A stretch of DNA of 64,000 nt. It comes from Sphaerotilus sulfidivorans (GTDB lineage: Bacteria; Pseudomonadota; Gammaproteobacteria; Burkholderiales; Burkholderiaceae_C). Below are positions 26,096-34,861 of this stretch, piece by piece. The notes under the pieces were generated by a model. The model ran no database searches. It was not told where the DNA came from and saw only the letters and a program-made list of their open reading frames with translations. The DNA lies in contig NZ_JACCPY010000007.1 in NCBI RefSeq assembly GCF_013426975.1, forward strand, positions 107,711 to 171,710, in the 5' to 3' direction. Each line of letters opens with the position of its first letter. Position 1 is the first letter of the stretch. The translations under genes were made by a program, and so were the position numbers.

Positions 26096-26737
26096 ATGCC
26101 GCCGATCCTGCCCGCCTCCCGCCGCTCCCTGCTGCTGCAGGGCGCCGGCGTGGTGATCGCCTCTTCCCTGCCGCTCGGGTGGGGTGCCGCCCGGGCGCAG
26201 GCCGCTGCCCTGCGCCCGACGCCGTCGCAGACCGAAGGGCCGTTCTATCCGATCGCCCTGCCTGCCGACCGCGACGCCGACCTGCTGCGCAACGGTCGGG
26301 CCGTCTACACCCCGCGCCAAGTCGCCTGGGTCGGCGGCACGGTGACCGACACCCAGGGCCGCCCGCTGGCCGGTGGCGTCGTGGAGATCTGGCAGTGCGA
26401 CGAGGCCGGCCATTACCACCACCCCGGCGATGGTGACCGGGCCGACGCCGCCTTCCAGGGCTTCGGCCAGGTCACGCTGGCCCGGGACGGCCGCTTCCGT
26501 TTCCGCACGCTCAAGCCCGCGCCCTACACCGGTCGCACGCCGCACATCCATGTCAAGGTCAAGCTCGGCGGTCGCGAGCTGCTGACGACGCAGTTCTATG
26601 TGCAGGGCGATCCGGGCAATGCCCGCGACGCCCTGTGGCGTCGGCTGGACGCCGAGGCGCAGGCGGCGCTGACCCGACCGTTCGTGCCGGGGCCGGACGG
26701 CTTTTCGGCCGACTATGCCGTCGTCGTGCGCACCTGA
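26096..26737 (+). CDS. Intradiol ring-cleavage dioxygenase-like protein, exported
   Basis: 213 residues. The N-terminus SRRSLLLQGAGVVIASSLPL with ARAQA is a probable Tat signal peptide. The rest is a compact intradiol dioxygenase fold: EGPFYP, GGVVEIWQCDEAGHYHHPGD, and PAPYTGRTPHIHVKVKL, giving two Tyr and two His candidates as ferric iron ligands. Cytoplasmic catechol and protocatechuate enzymes differ by lacking export signals and by having an N-terminal helical domain or a second subunit. Substrate unknown. The following gene starts 6 bp after its stop. Confidence 0.85.
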   Translation: MPPILPASRRSLLLQGAGVVIASSLPLGWGAARAQAAALRPTPSQTEGPFYPIALPADRDADLLRNGRAVYTPRQVAWVGGTVTDTQGRPLAGGVVEIWQCDEAGHYHHPGDGDRADAAFQGFGQVTLARDGRFRFRTLKPAPYTGRTPHIHVKVKLGGRELLTTQFYVQGDPGNARDALWRRLDAEAQAALTRPFVPGPDGFSADYAVVVRT

Positions 26738-26743
26738 GCCCGC

Positions 26744-27745
26744 ATGGATTCGCTCACTCAGATCGCGCTGGGTTCGGCGGTGGCTGTTGCCGTCATGGGC
26801 CGGCGCACGTCGGTGCGCCGCTCGGCCGCGTGGGGCGCGGTGGCCGGCACGCTGCCCGACCTGGACGTGCTGATCGATCATGGCGATGCCCTGCTCGACA
26901 GGGTGCTGCACCGCGCCGAGAGCCATTCGCTGTTCTATCTGACGCTGCTGGCGCCCCTGCTGGCCGGACTGGTCTGCCGCCTGCACCACGAGCGCACCCT
27001 GTTCCGGCACTGGTGGCTGGCGCTGTGGCTGGTGCTGCTGACGCACCCGCTGCTGGACGCGATGACGGTGTATGGCACGCAGCTGCTGCTGCCCTTCACC
27101 CGCCATCCGTTCGGCGTGGGCAGCGTGTTCATCATCGATCCGGCCTACACCTTGCCGCTGGTCGTGGGCGTGCTGCTGGCGCTGCGCAGGCGTGAGGGCG
27201 GACCTGGCCTGCGCTGGAACCTGGCGGGGCTGGCGCTGTCGACCGCCTATCTGGGCTGGAGCGTGCTGGCGCAGGACCGCATCGAGCAGGTGGCGCGAGC
27301 ATCCCTGCAGGCCCAGGGCCTGGCCGCCCAGCGCCTGCTGGTCACGCCGATGCCGCTGCAGACCCTGCTGTGGCGCGTGGTCGCGCTGCCCGAGGATCCG
27401 GCCGATCCGCATTTCCGCGAGGCCTTCGTGTCGGTCCTCGACGGGGACCGGCCGGTGAGCTGGGCCGCACATGACCGGGGCGCCGCCCTGATGGCCCGCC
27501 ACGGGTCGGCGCCGCCGGTGGCCCGGCTGACCGCCTTCTCGCAAGGTTTCGTCAAGCTCGCCGTCACCGCGGACGGCCAGTTGCGCATCACCGACCTGCG
27601 CATGGGGCGCGAGCCCGAGTACGTCTTCAACTTCGATCTCGGGCCGCTGCACGCGGTCGGCAGCGTGCCCGCCACCCAGCTCAGCGAGCGGCCGGACTTG
27701 GGTCCCGCGCTGCGCGAGCTGTGGCTGCGCCTGCGCAGTCCGTAG
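26744..27745 (+). CDS. Membrane-bound metal-dependent hydrolase family protein (YdjM-like)
   Basis: 333 residues. MDSLTQIALGSAVAVAVMG, GTLPDLDVLIDHGD, HRAESHSLFYL and LLTHPLLDAMTVYGTQLLLPF are the hallmarks of this family, with conserved Asp and His at membrane boundaries. Four to five transmembrane segments occupy the first 200 residues; a soluble C-terminal domain follows. The biochemical role of the family is not established. It starts just after the dioxygenase gene and ends at a terminator. Confidence 0.87.
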   Translation: MDSLTQIALGSAVAVAVMGRRTSVRRSAAWGAVAGTLPDLDVLIDHGDALLDRVLHRAESHSLFYLTLLAPLLAGLVCRLHHERTLFRHWWLALWLVLLTHPLLDAMTVYGTQLLLPFTRHPFGVGSVFIIDPAYTLPLVVGVLLALRRREGGPGLRWNLAGLALSTAYLGWSVLAQDRIEQVARASLQAQGLAAQRLLVTPMPLQTLLWRVVALPEDPADPHFREAFVSVLDGDRPVSWAAHDRGAALMARHGSAPPVARLTAFSQGFVKLAVTADGQLRITDLRMGREPEYVFNFDLGPLHAVGSVPATQLSERPDLGPALRELWLRLRSP

Positions 27746-27756
27746 ACTGCGCCACC

Positions 27757-27789
27757 GGTCCGGCCACTGTCATGGCGGCCGGCCTTTTT
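27757..27789 (+). terminator. Rho-independent terminator
   Basis: Stem ggtccggcc/ggccggcc with one bulged T, loop about 11 nt, followed by five T residues. It closes the dioxygenase-YdjM-like transcription unit before the next gene. Confidence 0.65.
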
Positions 27790-27830
27790 CCTTTCCCCTT
27801 TCCCCTGTCCTGTCGTGCTGGAGACCGAGC

Positions 27831-28418
27831 TTGAAACTGAACTGGAAGATGTCCGAGAACTCGCTGTTCGCGATCCTGCTGCGCTCGCCGTGGTGGATCA
27901 GCGTGGCCATCGGTGCGGTGATCGGGCTGGTGGCCTCGGCCGCGCTGCCGGCGGATTTCCAGACGGCGGGCGCCCTGTCGGGATTTCCGTTCTTCGTCAT
28001 CGCCGTGATGGCCGCACGGCGCCAGCGCGGCCAGCCCAGCGCGGCCCAGGTGGCTGAAACCGCCCAGGCGCTGGGCGCCCTGACCTGGCCGGCCTTTGCC
28101 GACCGGCTCGAGACCGCCTTCCAGCGCGCCGGCTACCAGGTGCAGCGCGGCACCGCGCCGGGCGTGGACTTCATGCTGGAGCGCCAGGGCCGCACCACGC
28201 TGGTCGGCGCGCGTCGCTGGAAGGCCGCGCGCACCGGGCTGGAGCCGCTGCGCGAGCTGCAGGCCGCACGCGAGGCGGCGGATGCGCAGGCGGCGCTGTA
28301 CATCGCGCTGGGCGCGGTCACCGACAACACCCGCCCCTTCCTGCGCGAGCACGGCATCACGCTGTGGCAGGCGGCCGAACTCGCGAAGGCCCTGCGCGGC
28401 ATCTCGCTGGCGCCTTGA
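27831..28418 (+). CDS. Membrane protein with degenerate Mrr-type nuclease-like domain
   Basis: 195 residues from a TTG start that has ggag 7 bp upstream (ATG 27849 is an alternative). Two transmembrane helices (about 12-33 and 44-61) precede a cytoplasmic domain of PD-(D/E)xK type: GYQVQRGTAPGVDFMLERQG with Asp113, TLVGARRWK at 123-131, and a final ITLWQAAELAKAL. In active Mrr-like enzymes the second motif is Q-x-K; here it reads G-A-R-R, so the catalytic Gln and Lys are missing and the domain is probably non-catalytic. Function unknown. It is convergent with the nuclease-helicase gene. Confidence 0.72.
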   Translation: MKLNWKMSENSLFAILLRSPWWISVAIGAVIGLVASAALPADFQTAGALSGFPFFVIAVMAARRQRGQPSAAQVAETAQALGALTWPAFADRLETAFQRAGYQVQRGTAPGVDFMLERQGRTTLVGARRWKAARTGLEPLRELQAAREAADAQAALYIALGAVTDNTRPFLREHGITLWQAAELAKALRGISLAP

Positions 28419-28436
28419 GCCGCTCTGGCCCGGCCC

Positions 28437-30740
28437 TCACGGCCCCGGCGGCGCCCCCAGCCCCCACCAGCGCGGCAGCAGCGCCCGCACCTCCGCCCGC
28501 CCGAAGCGGTCGTCGATCAGGTGCACCACGCCGCGGTCCTCGGGCGTGCGGATCACCCGGCCGGCGGCCTGCACCACCTTCTGCAGGCCGGGGTAGAGGT
28601 AGGCGCAGTCGAAGCCGCTGCCGGTGTCCTGGCTGACCAGCGTGTCCAGGCGCTGGCGGATCTGCTCGTTGACCGGATTGACCTGCGGCAGGCCCAGCGT
28701 GGCGATGAAGGCGCCGATCAGCCGGTCGCCGGGCAGGTCGATGCCCTCCGAGAAGGCGCCGCCCAGCACCGCGAAGCCCACGCCGCGCCCGCCTGCGACG
28801 AAGCGCGCCAGAAAGTCGGCCTGCTCCGCCTCGCTCATGCGCCGGGCCTGGCGCCAGACCGGCACCTCGGGATGCGCGGCCTCGAAGGCGGCGGCCACCC
28901 GGTCGAGGTAGTCGAAGCTGCTGAAGAAGGCGAGGTAGTTGCCCGGCCGCTCGGCATGCTGCGCGCCGATGCGGGCGACGATCGGCGCCACCGAGGCCTC
29001 GCGGTGCTGCCAGCGCGTCGAGATGTCGCGGGCGATGTGGATGTCGAGCTGCGAGCGCTCGAAGGGCGAGTCCACGTCGATCCAGGCGGTGCGCTCGGGC
29101 AGCCCGAGCAGCTCGCGGTGAAAGGCCGGCGGCTGCAGCGTCGCCGAGAACAGCGTCGCGGTGTGCGCTGCCGCCCAGCGCGGGCCCAGGAAGGGCGCCG
29201 GCACCACATTGCGCAGGCACAGCACCGAGGTGCGCCCGTCGCGCGAGCGGCTCAGGTCGCACAGCGAATGCGGCCCGAAGCTCTCGGCCAGCTTCGTCAG
29301 GTGCAGCGCGTCGAACAGGAAGCCCTGCAGGCCCGCGTCCACCGTGGTCGGATGCTCGGCGAGGTGGTCGAGCACCGCGGTGGCCGCCTGCTGCAGCGCG
29401 CCCATCAGCTCGTCGGGCAGCGCGGGCAGCACGCGGTAGCCGGGCGTCGCGCCGGTCTTGTCCTCGCCCTCGTCGGAGGCGCTGGCGTTCAGGGCCTTCC
29501 AGGCGCGCTCGAGCTTGTCGAGCGGCTTGCGCAGCGCCTTCGGCGCGGTGTGGCGCAGGCCGCGCACGCGGATCTGGTCCAGCTCGCCGGTGTGCATCAG
29601 CCGGGCGCGGTCCACCAGGTTGTGCGCCTCGTCGAGCAGCAGCGCCACCCGCCAGCCGTGCAGCTGGGTCAGCGCGTGCAGCATCGCGCTCGGATCGAGA
29701 AAGTGGTTGTAGTCGCCGATGACCAGATCGGCCCAGTGCGCCAGCTCCTGGCCAAGGTAGTAGGGGCAGACGCGGTGCGCCTGCGCCAGCGCGCGCACCG
29801 CGGCGCGGTCCCAGACCGGCTCCGCCAGCGCCGCCGCGCGGGCCTCGGGCAGCCGGTCGTAGAAGCCCTGCGCCAGCGGGCAGGACTCGCCGTGGCAGGC
29901 CTTGTCCGGATGCTCGCAGGCCTTCTCGCGGGCGACCAGCTCCAGCGCGCGCAGCGGCAGCGCCGGCTCGGCCCGGCGCAATGCCGCCACCGCGTCGAGC
30001 GCCAGCGCGCGGCCGGAGGTCTTGGCGGTCAGGAAGAACACCCGGTCGATCTGCTGGCCGGGCAGGGCGCGCAGCAGCGGGAAGACGGTGCCGATGGTCT
30101 TGCCGATGCCGGTGGGCGCCTGCGCCATCAGCGTGCGGCCGGCGCGCGCGACCCGGAAGACCGCCTCCGCCAGCGGGCGCTGGCCGGTGCGGAAGTCGCC
30201 GTGCGGAAAGCGCAGCGCCGCCAGCGCGGCGTCGCGCGCGCTGCGGTGCTGCTGCTCGCTGCGCGCCCAGGCGAGATAGGCCTCGCAGCATCGGACGAAG
30301 TGCTGGCGCAGCGCCCCGGCGTCGAGCGTGCGGGTGAACACCGTCTCGCGGCGGCTGCCGATGTCGAAGTAGACCAGCGCCAGCTCGATCTGCGCCCGCC
30401 CGTCGCGCTCGCACAGCAGCCAGCCGTAGATCATCGCCTGCGCCCAGTGCAGCGCGCGGTGGTTGGCCGGCTGGCGGGCCAGCGCGCCGGCGCCGCGGTG
30501 GGTCTTGATCTCCTCCAGCCGGCCACGATCGGGGTCGAAGCCGTCGGCGCGGCCGCGCACCCGCAGCTCGCCGTGCTGCCCCGACAGGCTGATCTCGCGC
30601 TGGTAGCCCGCGCCGCGCCGGGCGGCGACGGCCGCATGACCTTCCTGCCCCTCGAGCGCGGTCGGCGCGGGCGTGAAGCGCACGTCCAGGTCGCCCGTCT
30701 TGGCGGTGAAGGCGCACAGCGTGCGGACGGCGACGTTCAT
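28437..30740 (-). CDS. DinG/XPD-type DNA helicase with N-terminal Cas4/RecB-like nuclease domain
   Basis: 767 residues. The first 170 residues contain a PD-(D/E)xK pattern (VRGRADGFDPD ... LEEIKTHRG), as in Cas4 and RecB nucleases. The helicase has Walker A QAPTGIGKT, DEAH in LLLDEAHNLVD, a four-Cys cluster (CEHPDKACHGESC plus CPYY downstream) in the position of the iron-sulfur cluster of XPD/DinG, and motif VI QAAGRVIRTPEDRG. Likely acts in DNA repair or replication conflicts. ATG 30740 overlaps the mocR stop (ATGA), implying translational coupling. Confidence 0.88.
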   Translation of the reverse strand: MNVAVRTLCAFTAKTGDLDVRFTPAPTALEGQEGHAAVAARRGAGYQREISLSGQHGELRVRGRADGFDPDRGRLEEIKTHRGAGALARQPANHRALHWAQAMIYGWLLCERDGRAQIELALVYFDIGSRRETVFTRTLDAGALRQHFVRCCEAYLAWARSEQQHRSARDAALAALRFPHGDFRTGQRPLAEAVFRVARAGRTLMAQAPTGIGKTIGTVFPLLRALPGQQIDRVFFLTAKTSGRALALDAVAALRRAEPALPLRALELVAREKACEHPDKACHGESCPLAQGFYDRLPEARAAALAEPVWDRAAVRALAQAHRVCPYYLGQELAHWADLVIGDYNHFLDPSAMLHALTQLHGWRVALLLDEAHNLVDRARLMHTGELDQIRVRGLRHTAPKALRKPLDKLERAWKALNASASDEGEDKTGATPGYRVLPALPDELMGALQQAATAVLDHLAEHPTTVDAGLQGFLFDALHLTKLAESFGPHSLCDLSRSRDGRTSVLCLRNVVPAPFLGPRWAAAHTATLFSATLQPPAFHRELLGLPERTAWIDVDSPFERSQLDIHIARDISTRWQHREASVAPIVARIGAQHAERPGNYLAFFSSFDYLDRVAAAFEAAHPEVPVWRQARRMSEAEQADFLARFVAGGRGVGFAVLGGAFSEGIDLPGDRLIGAFIATLGLPQVNPVNEQIRQRLDTLVSQDTGSGFDCAYLYPGLQKVVQAAGRVIRTPEDRGVVHLIDDRFGRAEVRALLPRWWGLGAPPGP

Positions 30741-32230
30741 CCGGCGCTGCGCTCGGCCATCGCCCGGGCGATCTCGCCGATGCGGCGCAGCGCGGCGCGG
30801 TGGGCCTCGTCCCAGCGCCCGCCCACGCCCAGACGGATGCAGTGGCGGTAGCGGCCGGTGGCGCTGAACATCGTGCCCGGCGCGATGCAGATGCGCTCGG
30901 CCAGGCAGGCCTCGAACAGCGCGGTCGAGTCCAGGCCGCCGGGCAGCTCGATCCACAGGATGAAGCCGCCGGCCGGATCGGTCACGCGGGTGCCGCGCGG
31001 AAAGCTCTCGGCGATCAGGCCGCGCGCCTCGTCGACCCGAGCGGCGATGGTGGTGCGCAGCTGGCGGTAGGCCGAGCCGTGGCCGGGCTGGGTCAGCAGG
31101 TCGGCCATCGCCAGCTCGAGCAGCTCGGTGTGGCCGCCCGAATGCACCGCCTTGAGCCGGCGCACCTGCGCGCCCCAGCGCCCGGCCTCGACCCAGCCCA
31201 GGCGGATGCCCGGCGCCACCGTCTTCGAGAAGGAGCCGCAGACCATCACATGGCCGCTGGTGTCGAAGGCCTTGACCGCGCGGCGGCGGTCGTCCTGCTC
31301 GGCCAGGTCGTTGTAGAGCACATCCTCGATCAGCGGAATGCCGCGCTCGGCCACCATCTGCGCCAGCCGGCGGCGCTCGGCCAGCGGCATCGAGGCGCCC
31401 AGCGGGTTGGAGAGCGTCGGCACCGCCAGCACCGCCTTGACCGGCTGGGTGTCGAAGGCCAGCTGCAGCGCGTCCAGCGACAGGCCGGTGCGCGGATGCG
31501 TGGGGATCTCCAGCGCGCGCAGGTGCATGCTCTCGAGGATCTCCAGGAAGCCGAAGTAGGTCGGCGACTCCAGCGCCACCACATCGCCGGGCTGGGTGAC
31601 CGCACGCAGGCACAGGCTGATCGCCTCCAGGCAGCCGTTGGTGACCAGGATGTCGCGGGCGTCGAGCTGGCAGCCCAGGCCGAGCGCATGGCGCGCGACG
31701 GCGCGGCGCAGCAGCTCGTGGCCCGGGCCGATCGGGTAGCGGCACAGCGAGGCGCGGTGGCGCTGCGCGGCGCGGCTGACCGCGCGGCGCACCCGGTCCT
31801 GCGCGAACAGCTCGCCGCTCGGGCAGGCGGCGCCGAAGGAGATGTAGCGCGGATCGGTGGCCAGGCGCATCACCTGCTCGCCCAGCGAACTGACATCGAC
31901 CGGGCGCGAATCGGGCGGCGGCAGCGAGGGCTCGGGCTCGGGCAGGCGCGGCGCGCGCGCGGCCACGAAGTAGCCCGAGCGCGGGCGGGCCTCGATCAGC
32001 CGGGCGTCCTCCAGCGTGCGGTAGGCCTGCACGACGGTCGACAGCGACACGCCCTGCTGGCGCGCCAGCTCGCGCACCGACGGAATGCGCTCGCCGCGCG
32101 CCAGCGTGCCGGCGCGGATCGGCTGCGCGATGCGCTCGGCGATCTGCAGGTAGAGCGTGTCGTTGGCGGACGTGGGCGCGGGAAGCGACGAAGGCATAGG
32201 CGCGGGGAGGAGGGCAGGCTGCGGCGGCAT
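30737..32230 (-). CDS. MocR/PdxR-type regulator (GntR helix-turn-helix fused to aminotransferase fold)
   Basis: 497 residues. An N-terminal GntR winged helix (IPSVRELARQQGVSLSTVVQAYRTLE) is followed after a linker by a fold-type I aminotransferase domain, with the pyridoxal-phosphate Lys in CGSFSKTVAPGIRLGW. Typical members sense PLP or amino compounds and regulate a neighbouring gene. Its coding sequence overlaps the downstream helicase start by 4 bp. ATG 32230 is used; a second ATG 33 bp in is equally possible. Divergent from the DUF2917 gene, where its operator would be expected. Confidence 0.9.
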   Translation of the reverse strand: MPPQPALLPAPMPSSLPAPTSANDTLYLQIAERIAQPIRAGTLARGERIPSVRELARQQGVSLSTVVQAYRTLEDARLIEARPRSGYFVAARAPRLPEPEPSLPPPDSRPVDVSSLGEQVMRLATDPRYISFGAACPSGELFAQDRVRRAVSRAAQRHRASLCRYPIGPGHELLRRAVARHALGLGCQLDARDILVTNGCLEAISLCLRAVTQPGDVVALESPTYFGFLEILESMHLRALEIPTHPRTGLSLDALQLAFDTQPVKAVLAVPTLSNPLGASMPLAERRRLAQMVAERGIPLIEDVLYNDLAEQDDRRRAVKAFDTSGHVMVCGSFSKTVAPGIRLGWVEAGRWGAQVRRLKAVHSGGHTELLELAMADLLTQPGHGSAYRQLRTTIAARVDEARGLIAESFPRGTRVTDPAGGFILWIELPGGLDSTALFEACLAERICIAPGTMFSATGRYRHCIRLGVGGRWDEAHRAALRRIGEIARAMAERSAG

Positions 32231-32397
32231 GAGAAGTCCCGTTCGAGCCCCATTCTGTCGGGACCTGCGCTGCGGCGACTAGTACAGATCCGGCGCATCC
32301 CGACCGGAACAGTCGAGGCTGGAACCGTCGTTGTCGCGGCTGTGCTGGTCGGTGCGTGTCGCTGTGCGGTGCGCGTCCGCTCGCCTAAGGTGCAGTC

Positions 32398-32757
32398 ATG
32401 GACAGCGACCTCTCACCCCTTTCGCCCCGCCGGGTGCTGCCCCGCGGCCATGTGACCTCTCTGAGTCGTCCGCATGACGGCATCCTGCGCATCGCGGTCG
32501 AGCACGGCCGGCTGTGGCTGACGCAGGAAGGCGATCCGGACGATCATTTCATCGCTGCCGGCGAGGACCTCGCGCTGTGCGGGCCGGGCGCGGTGGTGCT
32601 CGAGTCCGACGGCGCGGTCGATGCGGTCTTCTCGGTGGGCTTCGGCTCGGCGCCGGTTCCGGTGATTGCTCAGGCGTCGGCCGCGTCGGTCAGCGCGACG
32701 ACCGGCGCTTCAGGCGCGGCGCCCGCCCGGCCGCTGCTGGCCGCGACCGGAGGCTGA
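32398..32757 (+). CDS. DUF2917-like small protein
   Basis: 119 residues. The central segment ILRIAVEHGRLWLTQEGDPDDHFIAAGEDLAL (in pieces: GRLWLTQEGDPDDHF) matches the DUF2917 pattern, a short cupin-like beta fold common in Burkholderiales. The C-terminal 35 residues are Ala/Ser-rich and overlap the end of the convergent GGDEF gene by 88 bp. Function unknown. Divergent from the MocR-type gene. Confidence 0.72.
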   Translation: MDSDLSPLSPRRVLPRGHVTSLSRPHDGILRIAVEHGRLWLTQEGDPDDHFIAAGEDLALCGPGAVVLESDGAVDAVFSVGFGSAPVPVIAQASAASVSATTGASGAAPARPLLAATGG

Positions 32758-33851
32758 GCGCTGACGACCCGGTTGCCGCCGGCGCCCTTGCCCTCGACCA
32801 GCGCGCGCTCGGCGCGGCGGATCGCCGCGCTCAGGCTCTCGCCCGGCACGATCTCGGCCAGGCCGATCGTCGCCGACACCGGCAGCTGGCCATAGGCATG
32901 CGGCACGCCGAGCTGGGCGATGCGGTTGCGCAGCGCCTCGACCCGCTCGAAGGCCTCGGGCATCTCCAGCCCGCTCATCATCACGATGAACTCCTCGTCG
33001 CCCCAGCGGCCGACCAGGTCGGTGGTGCGCAGGTTGTCGCGCAGCACCCGGGCGATGCCCGACAGCGAGCGGTCGGCGGCCTCGTGGCCGCAGCGCTCGT
33101 TGATGAGCCGGAAGCCGTCCAGATCGGCCACCGCCACGGTCAGCAGGCCCTCGGGCGGCAGCTCGCCGTCCTCGCCGGCGGCCGGGCGCTCGTCGAGCCG
33201 GGCCTGGGCCAGCATCGTCCAGTGGCGGCGGTTGTCGAGTCGGGTCAGGCTGTCGCGCTGCAGCAGTTCGCCGAGCTGGGTGCTCGTCTCGTCGGTCAGC
33301 CGGCGGCTCACCTTGGCCAGCGTCATCAGCATGAGCAGCGCCATCAGCAGATTGGCCTGCATCAGCGTCTCCAGCACCACTGGCGGCAGTTCGTGCAGCG
33401 GCGCGGCGAGCTGGCTGCCCAGGCGCAGCGTCACGCAGCCGGCGATCAGGCAGACCGCGGCGCGCCAGCGGATCTCCTCGGTCAGCCGGGTGTGCAGGAT
33501 GATGGCCGGCAGCAGCCCGACCAGCGGCCACCACAGCCCGCTGTCCCAGCCCAGCGCCCACACGCCGAAGAGCGCATGCGCCGCCACGCCGCCCAGCAGC
33601 ACCCAGAACGAGCCCTGCGTGCGGCCGATGCGCTGCAGCACCGTGGCCACCGCCAGCAGGCCGACGCTGCCGACGCTGGCCGCGGCCAGCGTGCGTGCGC
33701 CGAAGCTCAGGAACAGCGGGATGTAGAGCAGATGCAGCGCCGCGCCAGCCCAGCTGAACTGGCGCAGCAGTTGCCAGAAGGCGGTGTCGACCACCGCTTC
33801 CTGCGGGGTCAGGACACGGCCGGAGGGGGTCAGGATCGAGGGCGTGCTCAT
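32670..33851 (-). CDS. Membrane-anchored GGDEF-domain protein
   Basis: 393 residues. About five to six hydrophobic segments occupy residues 25-180 (for instance WAGAALHLLYIPLFL and LLMALLMLMTLA). The diguanylate cyclase domain follows: RDSLTRLDNRRHW, DLDGFRLINERCGH, and GRWGDEEFIVMM. The signature is GDEEF rather than GGDEF or GGEEF, so activity is uncertain. RTTD five residues upstream matches the product-inhibition RxxD site. Likely makes or senses cyclic di-GMP at the inner membrane. Its last 88 bp overlap the convergent DUF2917 gene. Confidence 0.85.
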   Translation of the reverse strand: MSTPSILTPSGRVLTPQEAVVDTAFWQLLRQFSWAGAALHLLYIPLFLSFGARTLAAASVGSVGLLAVATVLQRIGRTQGSFWVLLGGVAAHALFGVWALGWDSGLWWPLVGLLPAIILHTRLTEEIRWRAAVCLIAGCVTLRLGSQLAAPLHELPPVVLETLMQANLLMALLMLMTLAKVSRRLTDETSTQLGELLQRDSLTRLDNRRHWTMLAQARLDERPAAGEDGELPPEGLLTVAVADLDGFRLINERCGHEAADRSLSGIARVLRDNLRTTDLVGRWGDEEFIVMMSGLEMPEAFERVEALRNRIAQLGVPHAYGQLPVSATIGLAEIVPGESLSAAIRRAERALVEGKGAGGNRVVSAQPPVAASSGRAGAAPEAPVVALTDAADA

Positions 33852-33958
33852 CGCGTAGGCTCGGGGTCAGGACGGAATCTCCCGGCGCTATCGACCAGGA
33901 ATGGAAAAAACTGAAGTCGGGTGGCTCTGCCTAGAATCCGGCGCATCGCCAACCCGAC

Positions 33959-34861
33959 ATGACGAGTCTTCCGATGAGCGAACATTCCCCGCGCCCGGCC
34001 CTGTCGCCGGTGGTGGCCGGCTGCTGGCGCCTGGCCGAATGGGGCTGGAGCGCGCCCGAGCGGCTGCGCTGGATCGAGCAGTGCCTCGAGCGCGGCGTCA
34101 CCACCTTCGACCATGCCGACATCTATGGCGGCTACCGCGTCGAGGCGCTGTTCGGCGAGGCGCTGGCGCTGGCGCCGCATCTGCGCGCGCGTCTGCAGCT
34201 GGTGAGCAAGTGCGGCATCCGGCTGGTCGACGCGGCGCGGCCGGCGCATCGCGTCAAGTCCTACGACACCTCGGCGGCGCATCTCATGGCCAGCGTCGAC
34301 AACAGCCTGCGGGCCTTGAGGACCGACCATCTCGACCTGCTGCTGATCCATCGCCCCGACCCGCTGATGCGACCGGGCGAGATCGCCGATGCGGTGGCGA
34401 GACTGAAGGCGGCCGGCAAGATCCTCGACTTCGGCGTCTCGAACTTCACGATGTCGCAGTTCGCGATGCTCAACCAGTGGGTGCCGCTGGCCACCAACCA
34501 GATCGAGCTGAGCCCGCTGCACCGCGCGCCGCTGCATGACGGCACGCTCGACCAGATGCTGGCGCTGGATCTGCGGCCGATGATCTGGTCGCCGCTGGCC
34601 GGCGGGCGGCTGTTCTCGGGGCAGGAGCCCGACGCGCTGCGGGTGCGCGCGGTGCTGGAGGCGGTCGCGCAGCGCCACGGCGTCGCGCCCGCCACCGTGG
34701 CCTACGCCTGGCTGCTGCGCCATCCGAGCCGCCCGCGGCCGATCGTCGGCAGCCGCCGCCTCGAGGCGCTCGACGAGGCGCTGGCCGCGCAGGCGCTGAC
34801 GCTCGACGCCGAGACCTGGCATGAGATCTGGAGCGCCGGCGCCGGCGTGGAGGTGCCCTGA
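33959..34861 (+). CDS. Aldo/keto reductase (YdhF-like)
   Basis: 300 residues, NADPH-dependent oxidoreductase with a TIM barrel. The catalytic tetrad is visible: Asp and Tyr in FDHADIYGGYRVE, Lys in VSKCGIR, His in LLIHRPD. The C-terminal segment PIVGSRRLEALDEAL is the cofactor-binding region. The DPLM and SNFTMSQF stretches resemble E. coli YdhF. Start at 33959; an internal ATG at 33974 (MSEHSPRP) is a plausible alternative. Its stop overlaps the next start (TGATG). Confidence 0.9.
   Translation: MTSLPMSEHSPRPALSPVVAGCWRLAEWGWSAPERLRWIEQCLERGVTTFDHADIYGGYRVEALFGEALALAPHLRARLQLVSKCGIRLVDAARPAHRVKSYDTSAAHLMASVDNSLRALRTDHLDLLLIHRPDPLMRPGEIADAVARLKAAGKILDFGVSNFTMSQFAMLNQWVPLATNQIELSPLHRAPLHDGTLDQMLALDLRPMIWSPLAGGRLFSGQEPDALRVRAVLEAVAQRHGVAPATVAYAWLLRHPSRPRPIVGSRRLEALDEALAAQALTLDAETWHEIWSAGAGVEVP

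Noticed and set aside
26000..27652. Minus-strand extension of the metallo-beta-lactamase-fold protein
   Set aside because: The domain begins at MLRYHTLPV (25990); the extension is opposite the dioxygenase and YdjM-like genes and resembles no protein.
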